From an uncultured Bacteroides sp. (GTDB lineage Bacteria > Bacteroidota > Bacteroidia > Bacteroidales > Bacteroidaceae), in contig CANPJW010000027.1 in assembly GCA_947574505.1 (NCBI GenBank), forward strand, positions 1 through 36,737: DNA of 36,737 nucleotides, written 5' to 3'. A model generated the notes under the pieces. That model was not told the DNA's origin, made no database searches, and saw only the letters and a list, made by a program, of their open reading frames with translations. The translations under genes and the position numbers were made by a program. Of this stretch, positions 1-7,250 are shown in pieces; positions within the stretch are counted from its first letter, which is position 1, and each line of letters opens with the position of its first letter.

Positions 1-557
1 AATTAACTTATTTGTGATCAACGGATTAGTTACAAAATTAACGAAGTGTTATTAATTATAAACTTTCTTTCTATTAATCACAAACTTTAAATGCAAGTTC
101 CGTTTTTATAAACGCAAGCTTTGATTATAAAAATAAAGCTTGCAATTTTATAATCAAAGCCTTCATTTATAGTTTCTAATCAGTAAAGAACAACTTTGCT
201 ATTAATCAAAAGCAACTTTACATTTAATAGAAAGGAAGTTATCTATTAATAGACTGCGGGGAAAGTAGTATGTTCCAAGACCCTATGGGTTCCGGAGGAC
301 ATTCCGTAAAGATATGAATGCGATTTACACGACCGGACGAGTACGAATCAAGCCGGGAAAAGAATGACTTAGATGAACGCCGCATACGGTGAAAGATGAC
401 AGATGCCGATTGTTTGCATTTTCATCTTTCATCGTCATGAAACACCTATGAATAAATAGTTTCAAGAAGAAGGTGAAAGATTGAAAGATAAAAATCTGTT
501 TTGCTATAGATTGATTTTATCTTTTCCCTTCCTGTCCATCCGCCCTGCTTCCATTTC
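1..557. other. AT-rich non-coding block with hairpins, no convincing gene
   Basis: The first 240 bases are very AT-rich and carry repeated CTATTAAT and AACTTT words (for example near 71, 198 and 242). Two overlapping hairpins are visible: 114-122 pairs with 135-143 (GCAAGCTTT/AAAGCTTGC), and 118-132 pairs with 146-160 (15 bp perfect). They share left-arm bases, so they are mutually exclusive. From about 245 the composition becomes more GC-rich, and a further hairpin pairs 390-399 with 422-431. I find no credible start, ribosome site or protein-like reading frame longer than about 25 codons here. It could be the 3' flank of a gene or element left of the window, or a structured RNA. Confidence 0.5.
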
Positions 558-692
558 ATGTCCGCAGGCATCTGGTTGGTTACGGAGTTATACGTTGACT
601 TCTACAGTCTGTTCAATAACCCCGAAAAAGACTGGGAAAGCCTGCTACTGGAGGCATCCGGTGCACCACCTGAACCTTCGCTGTTTGAATGA
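558..692 (+). pseudogene. 44-aa protein-like ORF, possible gene remnant
   Basis: This frame opens with ATG and reads 44 residues that look protein-like rather than random: WLVTELYVDFYSLFNNPEKD, then a short acidic segment and a proline-rich end before TGA. No ribosome binding site is obvious and the frame is closed by a stop at 507-509, so this may be the tail of a decayed gene. I do not recognise the family with certainty. It overlaps a longer frame (481-948) whose translation looks less natural. Whether it is expressed cannot be judged from sequence. Confidence 0.3.
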
Positions 693-1120
693 GGGGCTTG
701 GAAAACGCAAAAACAGAATCGACCACCGTGGAATCAACGGTCGAGACATATGTTTTCTACTTTTTCAAGTTTTATCGGACAGCAATAATAAATATATGTT
801 GATTGATTTCTGCCAGTATATTCTGGGAGATTCGTTAGTACGGTTTCACGGGATTACTCTGCATACTTCGCTGCGACTGGCGGATATAACTTCAGGTCCT
901 TTCGATAGCAGAGATAAGCTGGCGCAGTGGATACATGGCAAGATTTAGATTTCGTCAGTCTTGAAGTGCTATGCGGATACGATATTGTTTCAGTACACGA
1001 TCGACAAAGGCGGTAGGATGAGAAATGCATCCGTAATAATATCTCTAGTGAGTATTTTAAAAGGCTTTATAAACTGTAGTGAATGATTAAACTTATCTCA
1101 GGGGGCTGTTCTGATTTTAT
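693..1120. other. Intergenic stretch, no supported gene
   Basis: This stretch follows the small ORF and precedes the uvrA terminator hairpin. Short protein-like fragments occur in different frames (a plus frame around 781-948, and another around 925-1015 ending at TAG), which would fit a frameshifted relic, but none can be assigned. A short inverted repeat (TCGACC ... GGTCGA, about 719-744) lies inside. I see no RNA gene. Confidence 0.35.
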
Positions 1121-1126
1121 ATGAGT

Positions 1127-1176
1127 GAGAAAATAGAATCCAGACCTAGGAAGAGGTATCTGAATTCTATTTTCTC
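1127..1176 (-). terminator. Long hairpin downstream of uvrA
   Basis: Positions 1127-1139 and 1164-1176 are perfect 13-bp inverted arms (GAGAAAATAGAAT/ATTCTATTTTCTC). The stem continues inward with CAGACCT against AGGTATCTG with a bulge. It begins 27 bases past the uvrA stop. It lacks a strong U tract on the minus strand, so terminator function is inferred from location and stability. Confidence 0.5.
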
Positions 1177-1202
1177 AATTTGTATAGGCTGTTTTATTGT
1201 GC

Positions 1203-3974
1203 TTATCCCAGCTTTTCTTTCAAAAACCGTCCCGTATAGCTTGCTCCGCAGGCGGCAACTTCTTCCGGAGTACCCGCTGCTACGATGTTTCCACCCTTAT
1301 CTCCGCCTTCCGGTCCGAGGTCGATTACATAATCGGCACATTTGATAACGTCCATGTTATGCTCGATGATAACGATGCTGTGTCCCCGGCGGATGAGTGC
1401 GTCGAAAGCATCCAGAAGTTTGCGGATGTCATGGAAATGCAATCCCGTAGTCGGCTCGTCAAAGATAAACATCGTTGGGTCGGCTTTCTCCTGACTTAAA
1501 TAAAATGCGAGTTTGACACGCTGGTTTTCACCACCGGAAAGGGTAGAAGAAGCCTGTCCTAATTTAATGTATCCCAGTCCCACGTCCTGCAGAGGAAGCA
1601 ATTTCTTCACAATTTTCTTCTGTCCATGTTCGTTGAAGAACTCAATCGCTTGGTTCACGGTCATCTCCAATACATCGTAGATGCTTTTATCGTTGAATTT
1701 CACTTCCAGCGTGTCGGATTTGAAACGTTTCCCGCGACAAGACTCACACTCCAATACCAAATCTGCCATAAATTGCATTTCTACAGTAATGGTTCCTTCT
1801 CCTTTACACTCTTCGCAACGTCCGCCTTCGCTATTGAAACTGAAGAATCCGGGAGTATATCCCATTTGCTTCGCCAAAGGTTGTTCAGACCATAGTTTGC
1901 GGATTTCGTCGTAAGCCTTGATGTAAGTCACCGGATTTGAGCGCGATGATTTGCCAATCGGGTTCTGGTCTACAAATTCTACATTCCGCAGGTCGCGCAA
2001 ACTTCCTCCGATCGAAGAGAATTCTCCCGGCCGGTCACTGCATTCGTCCAATTCACGTTTCAATGCCCGGAAGAAAATGTCTCTCACCAATGTACTCTTT
2101 CCGGAACCGGAAACACCCGTAACGACTGTCATTACATTGAGCGGGAAGCGTACGTTTACTCCTTTCAGATTATTCTCGCGTGCGCCTTTCAATTCGATAT
2201 AGTTATTCCACGGCCGGCGATGCTCCGGAACGGGTATTTCATCTTCTCCTAAAAGATAACGTACCGTATAGCTGTTGCTTCCCTTCTTCAAATCCTTCAT
2301 ATCGCCTTGGTAAACAACCTCTCCGCCCAGACGTCCGGCATTAGGACCTATGTCGATAATGTAATCTGCGGCACGGATAATCTCTTCGTCGTGCTCTACC
2401 ACCACTACCGTATTACCTAATTGTTGCAGTTGACGCAACACATGGAGCAGACGGTCTGTATCACGGCTATGCAGTCCGATACTTGGCTCGTCGAGAATAT
2501 AAAGGCTGCCAACAAGACTACTTCCCAGCGAGGTTGCCAGATTGATACGCTGGCTTTCTCCCCCCGATAAGGAATTGCTGAGCCGGTTCAGCGTCAGATA
2601 TCCCAATCCTACATCAATCAGAAAGCGAATCCGGCTATTGATTTCAACCAGGATACGTCGGGACACATTGCTGTCGTGCTCGTCCAGCTCCAGATGGTCA
2701 AAGAACTGCTTTAATTCCGTAATAGGTAAATCTACCAGTTCGGAGATATTCTTACCGCCCACCCGTACATATCCGGCTTCCGGTTTCAGGCGGGTGCCGT
2801 GGCATTTCGGGCAAAGCGTCTTTCCACGGTAGCGTGCGAGCATCACACGGTATTGTATCTTATATTGGTTCTCTTCCAGCATTTTGAAGAAATCATTGAT
2901 GCCATGGAAATATGGGTTGCCTTCCCAAAGCAACCGGCGTTGAGCGTCTGTCAACTCATAATAAGGAGTGAAAATGGGGAAGTCGAATTTTTCCGCATTG
3001 TGAATCAGTTCGTCTTTCCATTCACCCATCTTTTCGCCGCGCCAGCATACGATAGCTCCTTCATACACCGATAATGAACGATCCGGAACGACTAAGTGCT
3101 CGTCAATACCGACCACTTTACCGAATCCTTCGCACTCCGGACAAGCACCGATAGGCGAATTGAACGAGAACATCTGGTCGTTCGGTTCTTCAAAGACGAT
3201 GCCGTCCGCTTCGAATTTCGTGCTGAAAGTATGAAGTTTGGTGGTGCCATCCGATAGATAAAAACGTAGCATACAGGTTCCGTCACCTTCGTACATGGCT
3301 GTTTCGGCAGAATCTGTCAGCCGGCTGATGGCGTCTTTGGTGTTTGCCACCGCCATGCGGTCTACCAACAGGTAGACTTCATCACCTGCCACGGGCGTGT
3401 ATTCATCGATTCGTTTCATTTCACCGTTCACTTCGATACGGTTGAATCCTTGTTTCAGGTCTATTTCCAATTGCTGTTGCAAGGTGCGGCCTTCACGCAG
3501 GCGGATGGGGGTCAGCACCGTATATCTCGTACCTTCCGGATAGGAGAGCATACAGTTGACGATGTCTTCCGTGGAGTGTTTCTTCACTTCCTGCCCGCTG
3601 ATGGGACTATACGTTTTTCCCACCCGGGAGTACAGCAGGCGTAGATATTCGTAAATCTCGGTCGAAGTCCCCACTGTAGAACGCGGATTGCGGCTATTCA
3701 CTTTCTGTTCGATGGCAATGGCGGGCGGAATCCCTTTGATAAAGTCACATTCCGGCTTGCTCATTCTCCCCAGAAACTGACGCGCATAGCTGCTCAAGCT
3801 TTCTACGTAGCGGCGTTGTCCCTCTGCATAAAGGGTATCAAAAGCAAGTGATGATTTGCCGGAACCCGACAATCCGGTGATTACAACAAGTTTGTTGCGT
3901 GGTATATCTACATCGATGTTTTTCAGGTTGTTTACTCGTGCACCTTTGATCGAAATATAGTTGTTTTCTGACAT
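1203..3974 (-). CDS. uvrA: Excinuclease ABC subunit A (UvrA)
   Basis: UvrA is the DNA-damage recognition ATPase of nucleotide excision repair. It loads UvrB at lesions in the cytoplasm. The 923-residue product has the full family layout: first Walker A GLSGSGKS (34-41), zinc pairs CPEC (278-281) and CPKC (388-391), ABC signature LSGGES (469-474) followed by ILDEPSIGL, second Walker A GVSGSGKS (620-627), a C-terminal zinc module with cysteines at 720, 723, 743 and 746, then LSGGENQR and [10 protein letters not shown]. Length is normal for the family. The ATG at 3974 is preceded on the minus strand by AAGGAG at good spacing, so this start is secure. It is divergent from the glycoside-hydrolase-like gene and appears monocistronic. 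Nothing is missing. Confidence 0.97.
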   Translation of the reverse strand: MSENNYISIKGARVNNLKNIDVDIPRNKLVVITGLSGSGKSSLAFDTLYAEGQRRYVESLSSYARQFLGRMSKPECDFIKGIPPAIAIEQKVNSRNPRSTVGTSTEIYEYLRLLYSRVGKTYSPISGQEVKKHSTEDIVNCMLSYPEGTRYTVLTPIRLREGRTLQQQLEIDLKQGFNRIEVNGEMKRIDEYTPVAGDEVYLLVDRMAVANTKDAISRLTDSAETAMYEGDGTCMLRFYLSDGTTKLHTFSTKFEADGIVFEEPNDQMFSFNSPIGACPECEGFGKVVGIDEHLVVPDRSLSVYEGAIVCWRGEKMGEWKDELIHNAEKFDFPIFTPYYELTDAQRRLLWEGNPYFHGINDFFKMLEENQYKIQYRVMLARYRGKTLCPKCHGTRLKPEAGYVRVGGKNISELVDLPITELKQFFDHLELDEHDSNVSRRILVEINSRIRFLIDVGLGYLTLNRLSNSLSGGESQRINLATSLGSSLVGSLYILDEPSIGLHSRDTDRLLHVLRQLQQLGNTVVVVEHDEEIIRAADYIIDIGPNAGRLGGEVVYQGDMKDLKKGSNSYTVRYLLGEDEIPVPEHRRPWNNYIELKGARENNLKGVNVRFPLNVMTVVTGVSGSGKSTLVRDIFFRALKRELDECSDRPGEFSSIGGSLRDLRNVEFVDQNPIGKSSRSNPVTYIKAYDEIRKLWSEQPLAKQMGYTPGFFSFNSEGGRCEECKGEGTITVEMQFMADLVLECESCRGKRFKSDTLEVKFNDKSIYDVLEMTVNQAIEFFNEHGQKKIVKKLLPLQDVGLGYIKLGQASSTLSGGENQRVKLAFYLSQEKADPTMFIFDEPTTGLHFHDIRKLLDAFDALIRRGHSIVIIEHNMDVIKCADYVIDLGPEGGDKGGNIVAAGTPEEVAACGASYTGRFLKEKLG

Positions 3975-4002
3975 AAAATACTCCTTGTTTTATGGTAGTC
4001 GG

Positions 4003-4010
4003 CAAAGTTA
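4003..4010 (-). promoter_or_regulatory. uvrA -7 box
   Basis: TAACTTTG on the minus strand matches the Bacteroides -7 consensus TAnnTTTG. It lies 29 bases upstream of the uvrA ATG. No clear -33 TTTG is seen. Confidence 0.55.
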
Positions 4011-4033
4011 GCGAATTTATCGGGAGTTTGTAT

Positions 4034-4041
4034 TATCTTTG
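4034..4041 (+). promoter_or_regulatory. -7 box for the GHL10-like gene
   Basis: TATCTTTG (followed by C) matches TAnnTTTG. It lies about 28 bases before the ATG at 4070 and about 24 bases from the uvrA -7 box on the other strand, so the two promoters are back to back. It also argues against the more upstream in-frame start at 3992, which would precede the promoter. Confidence 0.55.
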
Positions 4042-4069
4042 CGTCACATTATTACGATTTAAGAATATT

Positions 4070-5578
4070 ATGAAGCTGAAAAACTATCTTTTACTTTTGG
4101 CTCTTCTTCTGGCTGTGGGAGTAAGGGCACAGGTGCCATCAGGCAATAAATATCCCAAACGTGAATTCCGTGGAGCATGGATACAGGCTGTCAATAGCCA
4201 GTTTCGTGGCATTCCCACAGAGCGACTGAAGCAAATATTGATTAGCCAGTTGAACTCTCTTCAAGGAGCCGGCATTAATGCGATTATCTTTCAGGTACGT
4301 CCCGAAGCGGATGCATTATACGCTTCCCAATATGAACCGTGGAGCCGCTTCCTGACCGGTACGCAAGGACAGACGCCTTCTCCTATGTGGGACCCGATGC
4401 AGTTTATGATTGAAGAGTGTCAGAAACGGAATATGGAGTTTCATGCCTGGATCAATCCTTACCGTGTGAAGACTTCATTAAAAAATGAATTGGCTCCGGA
4501 ACATATTTACCACCAGCATCCGGAATGGTTCATTACTTATGGCGATCAGCTATACTTCGACCCGGCACTTCCCGAAAGCCGGGAATACATCTGTAAGATC
4601 GTGACCGATATCGTGTCCCGCTATGATGTGGACGCTATCCACATGGATGATTATTTCTATCCTTATCCGGTGAAAGGACTGGACTTCCCGGATGATGCGA
4701 GCTTTGCCCGTTATGGTGGAGGTTTTACAAGTAAGGCAGACTGGCGTCGTAGTAATGTCAATGTGTTGATAAAGAAACTTCACGAGACTATCCGTGGCAT
4801 CAAGCCATGGGTGAAGTTCGGTATCAGTCCGTTTGGTATCTATCGTAATCAGAAGAGCGACCCGTTGGGAAGTAATACGAATGGTTTGCAGAATTACGAT
4901 GACTTGTATGCCGATGTCCTGCATTGGGCACGTGAGGGATGGATTGATTATAATATTCCGCAGATTTACTGGCAAATCGGCCATAAGGCTGCCGACTATG
5001 AGACATTGGTGAAATGGTGGGCTACCCATTCGGGAAACCGTCCGTTGTTTATCGGTCAGTCTGTGCCGAACACTATCCAGCATGCCGACCCGCAGAATCC
5101 TTCCATCAACCAGCTTCCACGAAAGATGGCTTTGCAGCGTGCTTATCAAACAATCGGAGGCAGTTGCCAATGGTATGCGGCAGCGGTTGTCGAAAATCAG
5201 GGAAGATACCGCGATGCTTTAGTGAGTGAATATCATAAATATCCTGCATTGATTCCTGTCTTTGACTTTATGGATAACAAGGCTCCGGGCAAAGTGCGCA
5301 AGATGAAAAAGGTATGGACAGAAGACGGCTATATCCTTTTCTGGACTGCTCCGAAAGCAGAAACAGAAATGGATAAGGCAGTTCAATATGTAGTCTATCG
5401 CTTTAGCGGAAAAGAAAAAGTGAACCTTGACGATCCTTCACATATTGTAGCTATCACCCGCAATCCGTTCTACAAACTCCCATACGAAACAGGAAAAACA
5501 AAATACCGTTATGTAGTGACTGCTTTGGACCGTCTTCATAATGAATCGAAATCCGTAAGTAAGAAGTTGAAACTGTAA
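4070..5578 (+). CDS. Secreted glycoside-hydrolase-like protein (GHL10/DUF187, YngK type)
   Basis: The product (502 aa from ATG 4070) starts with a signal peptide, MKLKNYLLLLALLLAVGVRAQ, so it is exported to the periplasm or envelope. The mature part begins KREFRGAWIQAVNSQFRG and contains HAWINPYR, AIHMDDYFYPYP and IDYNIPQIYWQIG, which are typical of the GHL10/DUF187 family, a TIM-barrel related to glycoside hydrolases. The last roughly 90 residues resemble a fibronectin type III-like beta module (YVVYRF, then RYVVTALDR). The open frame extends upstream to 3992, but the signal peptide and the -7 box at 4034-4041 place the real start at 4070. Related proteins are suspected to act on peptidoglycan or glycan, but the substrate cannot be read from sequence. 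It stands alone, divergent from uvrA. Confidence 0.85.
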   Translation: MKLKNYLLLLALLLAVGVRAQVPSGNKYPKREFRGAWIQAVNSQFRGIPTERLKQILISQLNSLQGAGINAIIFQVRPEADALYASQYEPWSRFLTGTQGQTPSPMWDPMQFMIEECQKRNMEFHAWINPYRVKTSLKNELAPEHIYHQHPEWFITYGDQLYFDPALPESREYICKIVTDIVSRYDVDAIHMDDYFYPYPVKGLDFPDDASFARYGGGFTSKADWRRSNVNVLIKKLHETIRGIKPWVKFGISPFGIYRNQKSDPLGSNTNGLQNYDDLYADVLHWAREGWIDYNIPQIYWQIGHKAADYETLVKWWATHSGNRPLFIGQSVPNTIQHADPQNPSINQLPRKMALQRAYQTIGGSCQWYAAAVVENQGRYRDALVSEYHKYPALIPVFDFMDNKAPGKVRKMKKVWTEDGYILFWTAPKAETEMDKAVQYVVYRFSGKEKVNLDDPSHIVAITRNPFYKLPYETGKTKYRYVVTALDRLHNESKSVSKKLKL

Positions 5579-5599
5579 AGGTATAGAATAAACAACGAT

Positions 5600-5648
5600 A
5601 AAACGGTGGACACTCTGCAGAATGATAACGCAGTTTGTTCACCGTTTT
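5600..5648 (+). terminator. Rho-independent terminator of the GHL10-like gene
   Basis: AAAACGGTG (5600-5608) pairs with CACCGTTTT (5640-5648), with a small inner CTGC/GCAG stem in the 31-base loop. It begins 22 bases after the stop codon and runs into a T tract. The right arm is repeated in the 28-bp array that follows. Confidence 0.6.
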
Positions 5649-5779
5649 TTTTGTTCACCGTTTTGGGTATATCGTTTTTTGTTCACCGTTTTGGATATAT
5701 CGTTTTTTGTTCACTGTTTTGGATATATCGTTTTTTGTTCACCGTTTTGGATATATCGTTTTTTGTTCACTGTTTTTTT
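5635..5779. repeat. 28-bp tandem minisatellite, four full copies plus two partial
   Basis: Full copies lie at 5651-5678, 5679-5706, 5707-5734 and 5735-5762. Each begins TTGTTCACCGTTTTGG and ends ATATCGTTTT. Truncated copies flank the array (5635-5650 and 5763-5779). Variants are few: GGG for GGA in copy 1, and CACTG for CACCG in copy 3 and the last partial copy. The unit is not a multiple of three, so overlapping open frames here are artefacts of the repeat. The array fills most of the gap between two convergent genes. Confidence 0.9.
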
Positions 5780-5805
5780 GTTTGTCGTTATTCAGTCGCT
5801 TGCTA

Positions 5806-6354
5806 TTAATAAAGCAGCAACCCTGCAATGCCGCAGGCAATAATCATCAGAATCGGATTGGCTTTATATTTTCTTGTTCCGATGAAAGCAATCAGGAATA
5901 TAATGACGCTGATAACGAATGAATAGGTATCTTCAATAGGCGAACCGAAGTTTTCTACATTCATTAATACCAACGCAGCAGAGGCGAGTAATCCGACTAC
6001 TGCCGGGCGTAATCCACTGAAAATAGATTCCACTACGGGGTGTTTCTGGTATTTCAGGAAGAATTTGCTGATAGTCAGCATCAAGATAAAAGAGGGGAGA
6101 ACTACAGCGAAAGTCGCAATGATGGAACCCCATACGCTACCTGTCGAAGTAAACCCTACATAAGTAGCTGCATTAATACCAATAGGTCCTGGTGTCATCT
6201 GGCTGATTGCGACAATATCCGTGAACTCCTGCGAACTTACCCATCCATAGCGGGTCACCACTTCGCCTTGAATCATGGAAAGCATGGCATAACCGCCGCC
6301 GAAGCCAAAGAGCCCGATCTTGAAAAATGTATAGAATAACTGTAGGTAAATCAT
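5806..6354 (-). CDS. Chromate transporter family protein, second half-size subunit
   Basis: This 182-aa integral membrane protein belongs to the short-chain CHR family, in which two roughly 180-residue proteins form the functional unit. The glycine-rich N-terminal signature FKIGLFGFGGGYAMLSMIQGE and the downstream SQMTPGPIGINAATYVG are clear, followed by four to five hydrophobic segments. CHR proteins export chromate in some bacteria; in anaerobic gut species the real substrate is unknown. Its partner is encoded upstream on the same strand, 164 bases away, with a repeat-rich spacer between them. ATG at 6354 places the signature at the usual distance from the N terminus. Confidence 0.88.
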   Translation of the reverse strand: MIYLQLFYTFFKIGLFGFGGGYAMLSMIQGEVVTRYGWVSSQEFTDIVAISQMTPGPIGINAATYVGFTSTGSVWGSIIATFAVVLPSFILMLTISKFFLKYQKHPVVESIFSGLRPAVVGLLASAALVLMNVENFGSPIEDTYSFVISVIIFLIAFIGTRKYKANPILMIIACGIAGLLLY

Positions 6355-6383
6355 ATGATTAATAGTTTATTATATAATAATTT

Positions 6384-6500
6384 TAGGCACGGATCACGTG
6401 GATTGCATGGATTACACGGATTTCATGGCTTTCATGGCTTTCATGGCTGTTTAGAATTAGGAATCTGTAAAACAACAACGTTAATCCGTGTAATCTATGC
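6384..6500. repeat. Repeat-rich spacer: 13-bp inverted repeat and 9-bp tandem repeats
   Basis: GATTACACGGATT (6410-6422) is matched by AATCCGTGTAATC (6483-6495), a perfect 13-bp inverted repeat. Between the arms are three perfect tandem copies of TTCATGGCT (6422-6430, 6431-6439, 6440-6448). Imperfect copies of the GGATTACACGGATT word also lie just upstream (about 6390-6410). From memory, such GGATTACACGGATT-type sequences recur between genes in Bacteroidota. It sits between the two halves of the CHR pair. Confidence 0.75.
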
Positions 6501-6518
6501 CGCCTCAACTCTCTGCTC

Positions 6519-7061
6519 TCAACTCTCTACTTTTTTAACCTTTCCCCAAAGAAAACCGCCTACACCCGCAGCGATGATAATCCAAATAGGAGAGAAGCCC
6601 AACAACCAGATAAGCAGTGCTGAAACAACCGGAATCCACAGATTGTAGCGGTTGATTTTGGCAGATCGCCCCATGGTAAAGGTCGGTGCGGCGATAAGTG
6701 CCACTACTGCCGGTCGGATTCCTCTGAAGATGCGTTCCACTATCGGATTGTCTTTGAAACTATGAAAGAACAGGGCAATAGCCAATATGATAAGGAAAGA
6801 GGGCAAGATTGTTCCCAATGCCGTGACAATACTTCCCCGGATGCCGCGCAGCTTATATCCTATAAAGATAGAAATATTGACTGCCAAAATTCCCGGAGCG
6901 GATTGGGAGATAGCCAGCAGATCGATAAAATCGTCCTGCGCAATCCACTTCCGTTTGGTGACAATTTCATTTTCAATCAGTGGCACCATTGCATACCCTC
7001 CTCCAATGGTGAAAGCGCCAATTTTAAAAAAGATTCCAAATGCTTCGAGATAAATGTTCAT
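6519..7061 (-). CDS. Chromate transporter family protein, first half-size subunit
   Basis: This 180-aa membrane protein is the paralogous partner of the CHR protein at 5806-6354. The family signature is FKIGAFTIGGGYAMVPLIEN near residue 11, followed by SQSAPGILAVNISIFIGYK, then several membrane segments and a basic C-terminal tail. The ATG at 7061 is preceded by a strong purine-rich ribosome site (GGAAGGAGGAG on the minus strand), so the start is firm. It is transcribed first in the pair, downstream of purL but separated from it by a terminator-like hairpin. The substrate (chromate or another anion) cannot be decided from sequence. Confidence 0.88.
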   Translation of the reverse strand: MNIYLEAFGIFFKIGAFTIGGGYAMVPLIENEIVTKRKWIAQDDFIDLLAISQSAPGILAVNISIFIGYKLRGIRGSIVTALGTILPSFLIILAIALFFHSFKDNPIVERIFRGIRPAVVALIAAPTFTMGRSAKINRYNLWIPVVSALLIWLLGFSPIWIIIAAGVGGFLWGKVKKVES

Positions 7062-7201
7062 TCTTTCTTTTCTCCTCCTTCCTGACTAACTGTTTTTTCT
7101 CTTTGCCATATTGACTGGGATTTACATTACATCTACTGTGAGAGCCGGGTTGTCAATGTTATCTGTCATGTTAATGGTAGAACGAAATGTTGTGTAAAAT
7201 A

Positions 7202-7233
7202 AGAGGCCGGCACTTTAAAATGTACCAGCCTCT
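7202..7233 (-). terminator. Probable purL terminator
   Basis: AGAGGC (7202-7207) pairs with GCCTCT (7228-7233). The stem extends inward with mismatches around GG/CC. On the minus strand the stem is followed by a T-rich stretch (TATTTTAC). It lies 18 bases beyond the purL stop codon. Confidence 0.55.
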
Positions 7234-7250
7234 GTAAATATAGGAATGAT

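Noticed and set aside
1121..1345. 74-codon plus ORF over the uvrA 3' end
   Set aside because: It starts in the terminator hairpin and continues antisense to uvrA.
3992..4069. Upstream start of the GHL10-like protein
   Set aside because: It would place non-signal residues before a good signal peptide and lies upstream of the likely promoter -7 box.
5635..5779. CRISPR array
   Set aside because: The 28-bp units are directly adjacent with no unique spacers, and no cas genes are nearby.
5606..5922. Overlapping plus-strand ORFs of 67-95 codons rich in Phe-Val-His-Arg-Phe
   Set aside because: They are the three reading frames of the 28-bp tandem repeat, with no start signal.
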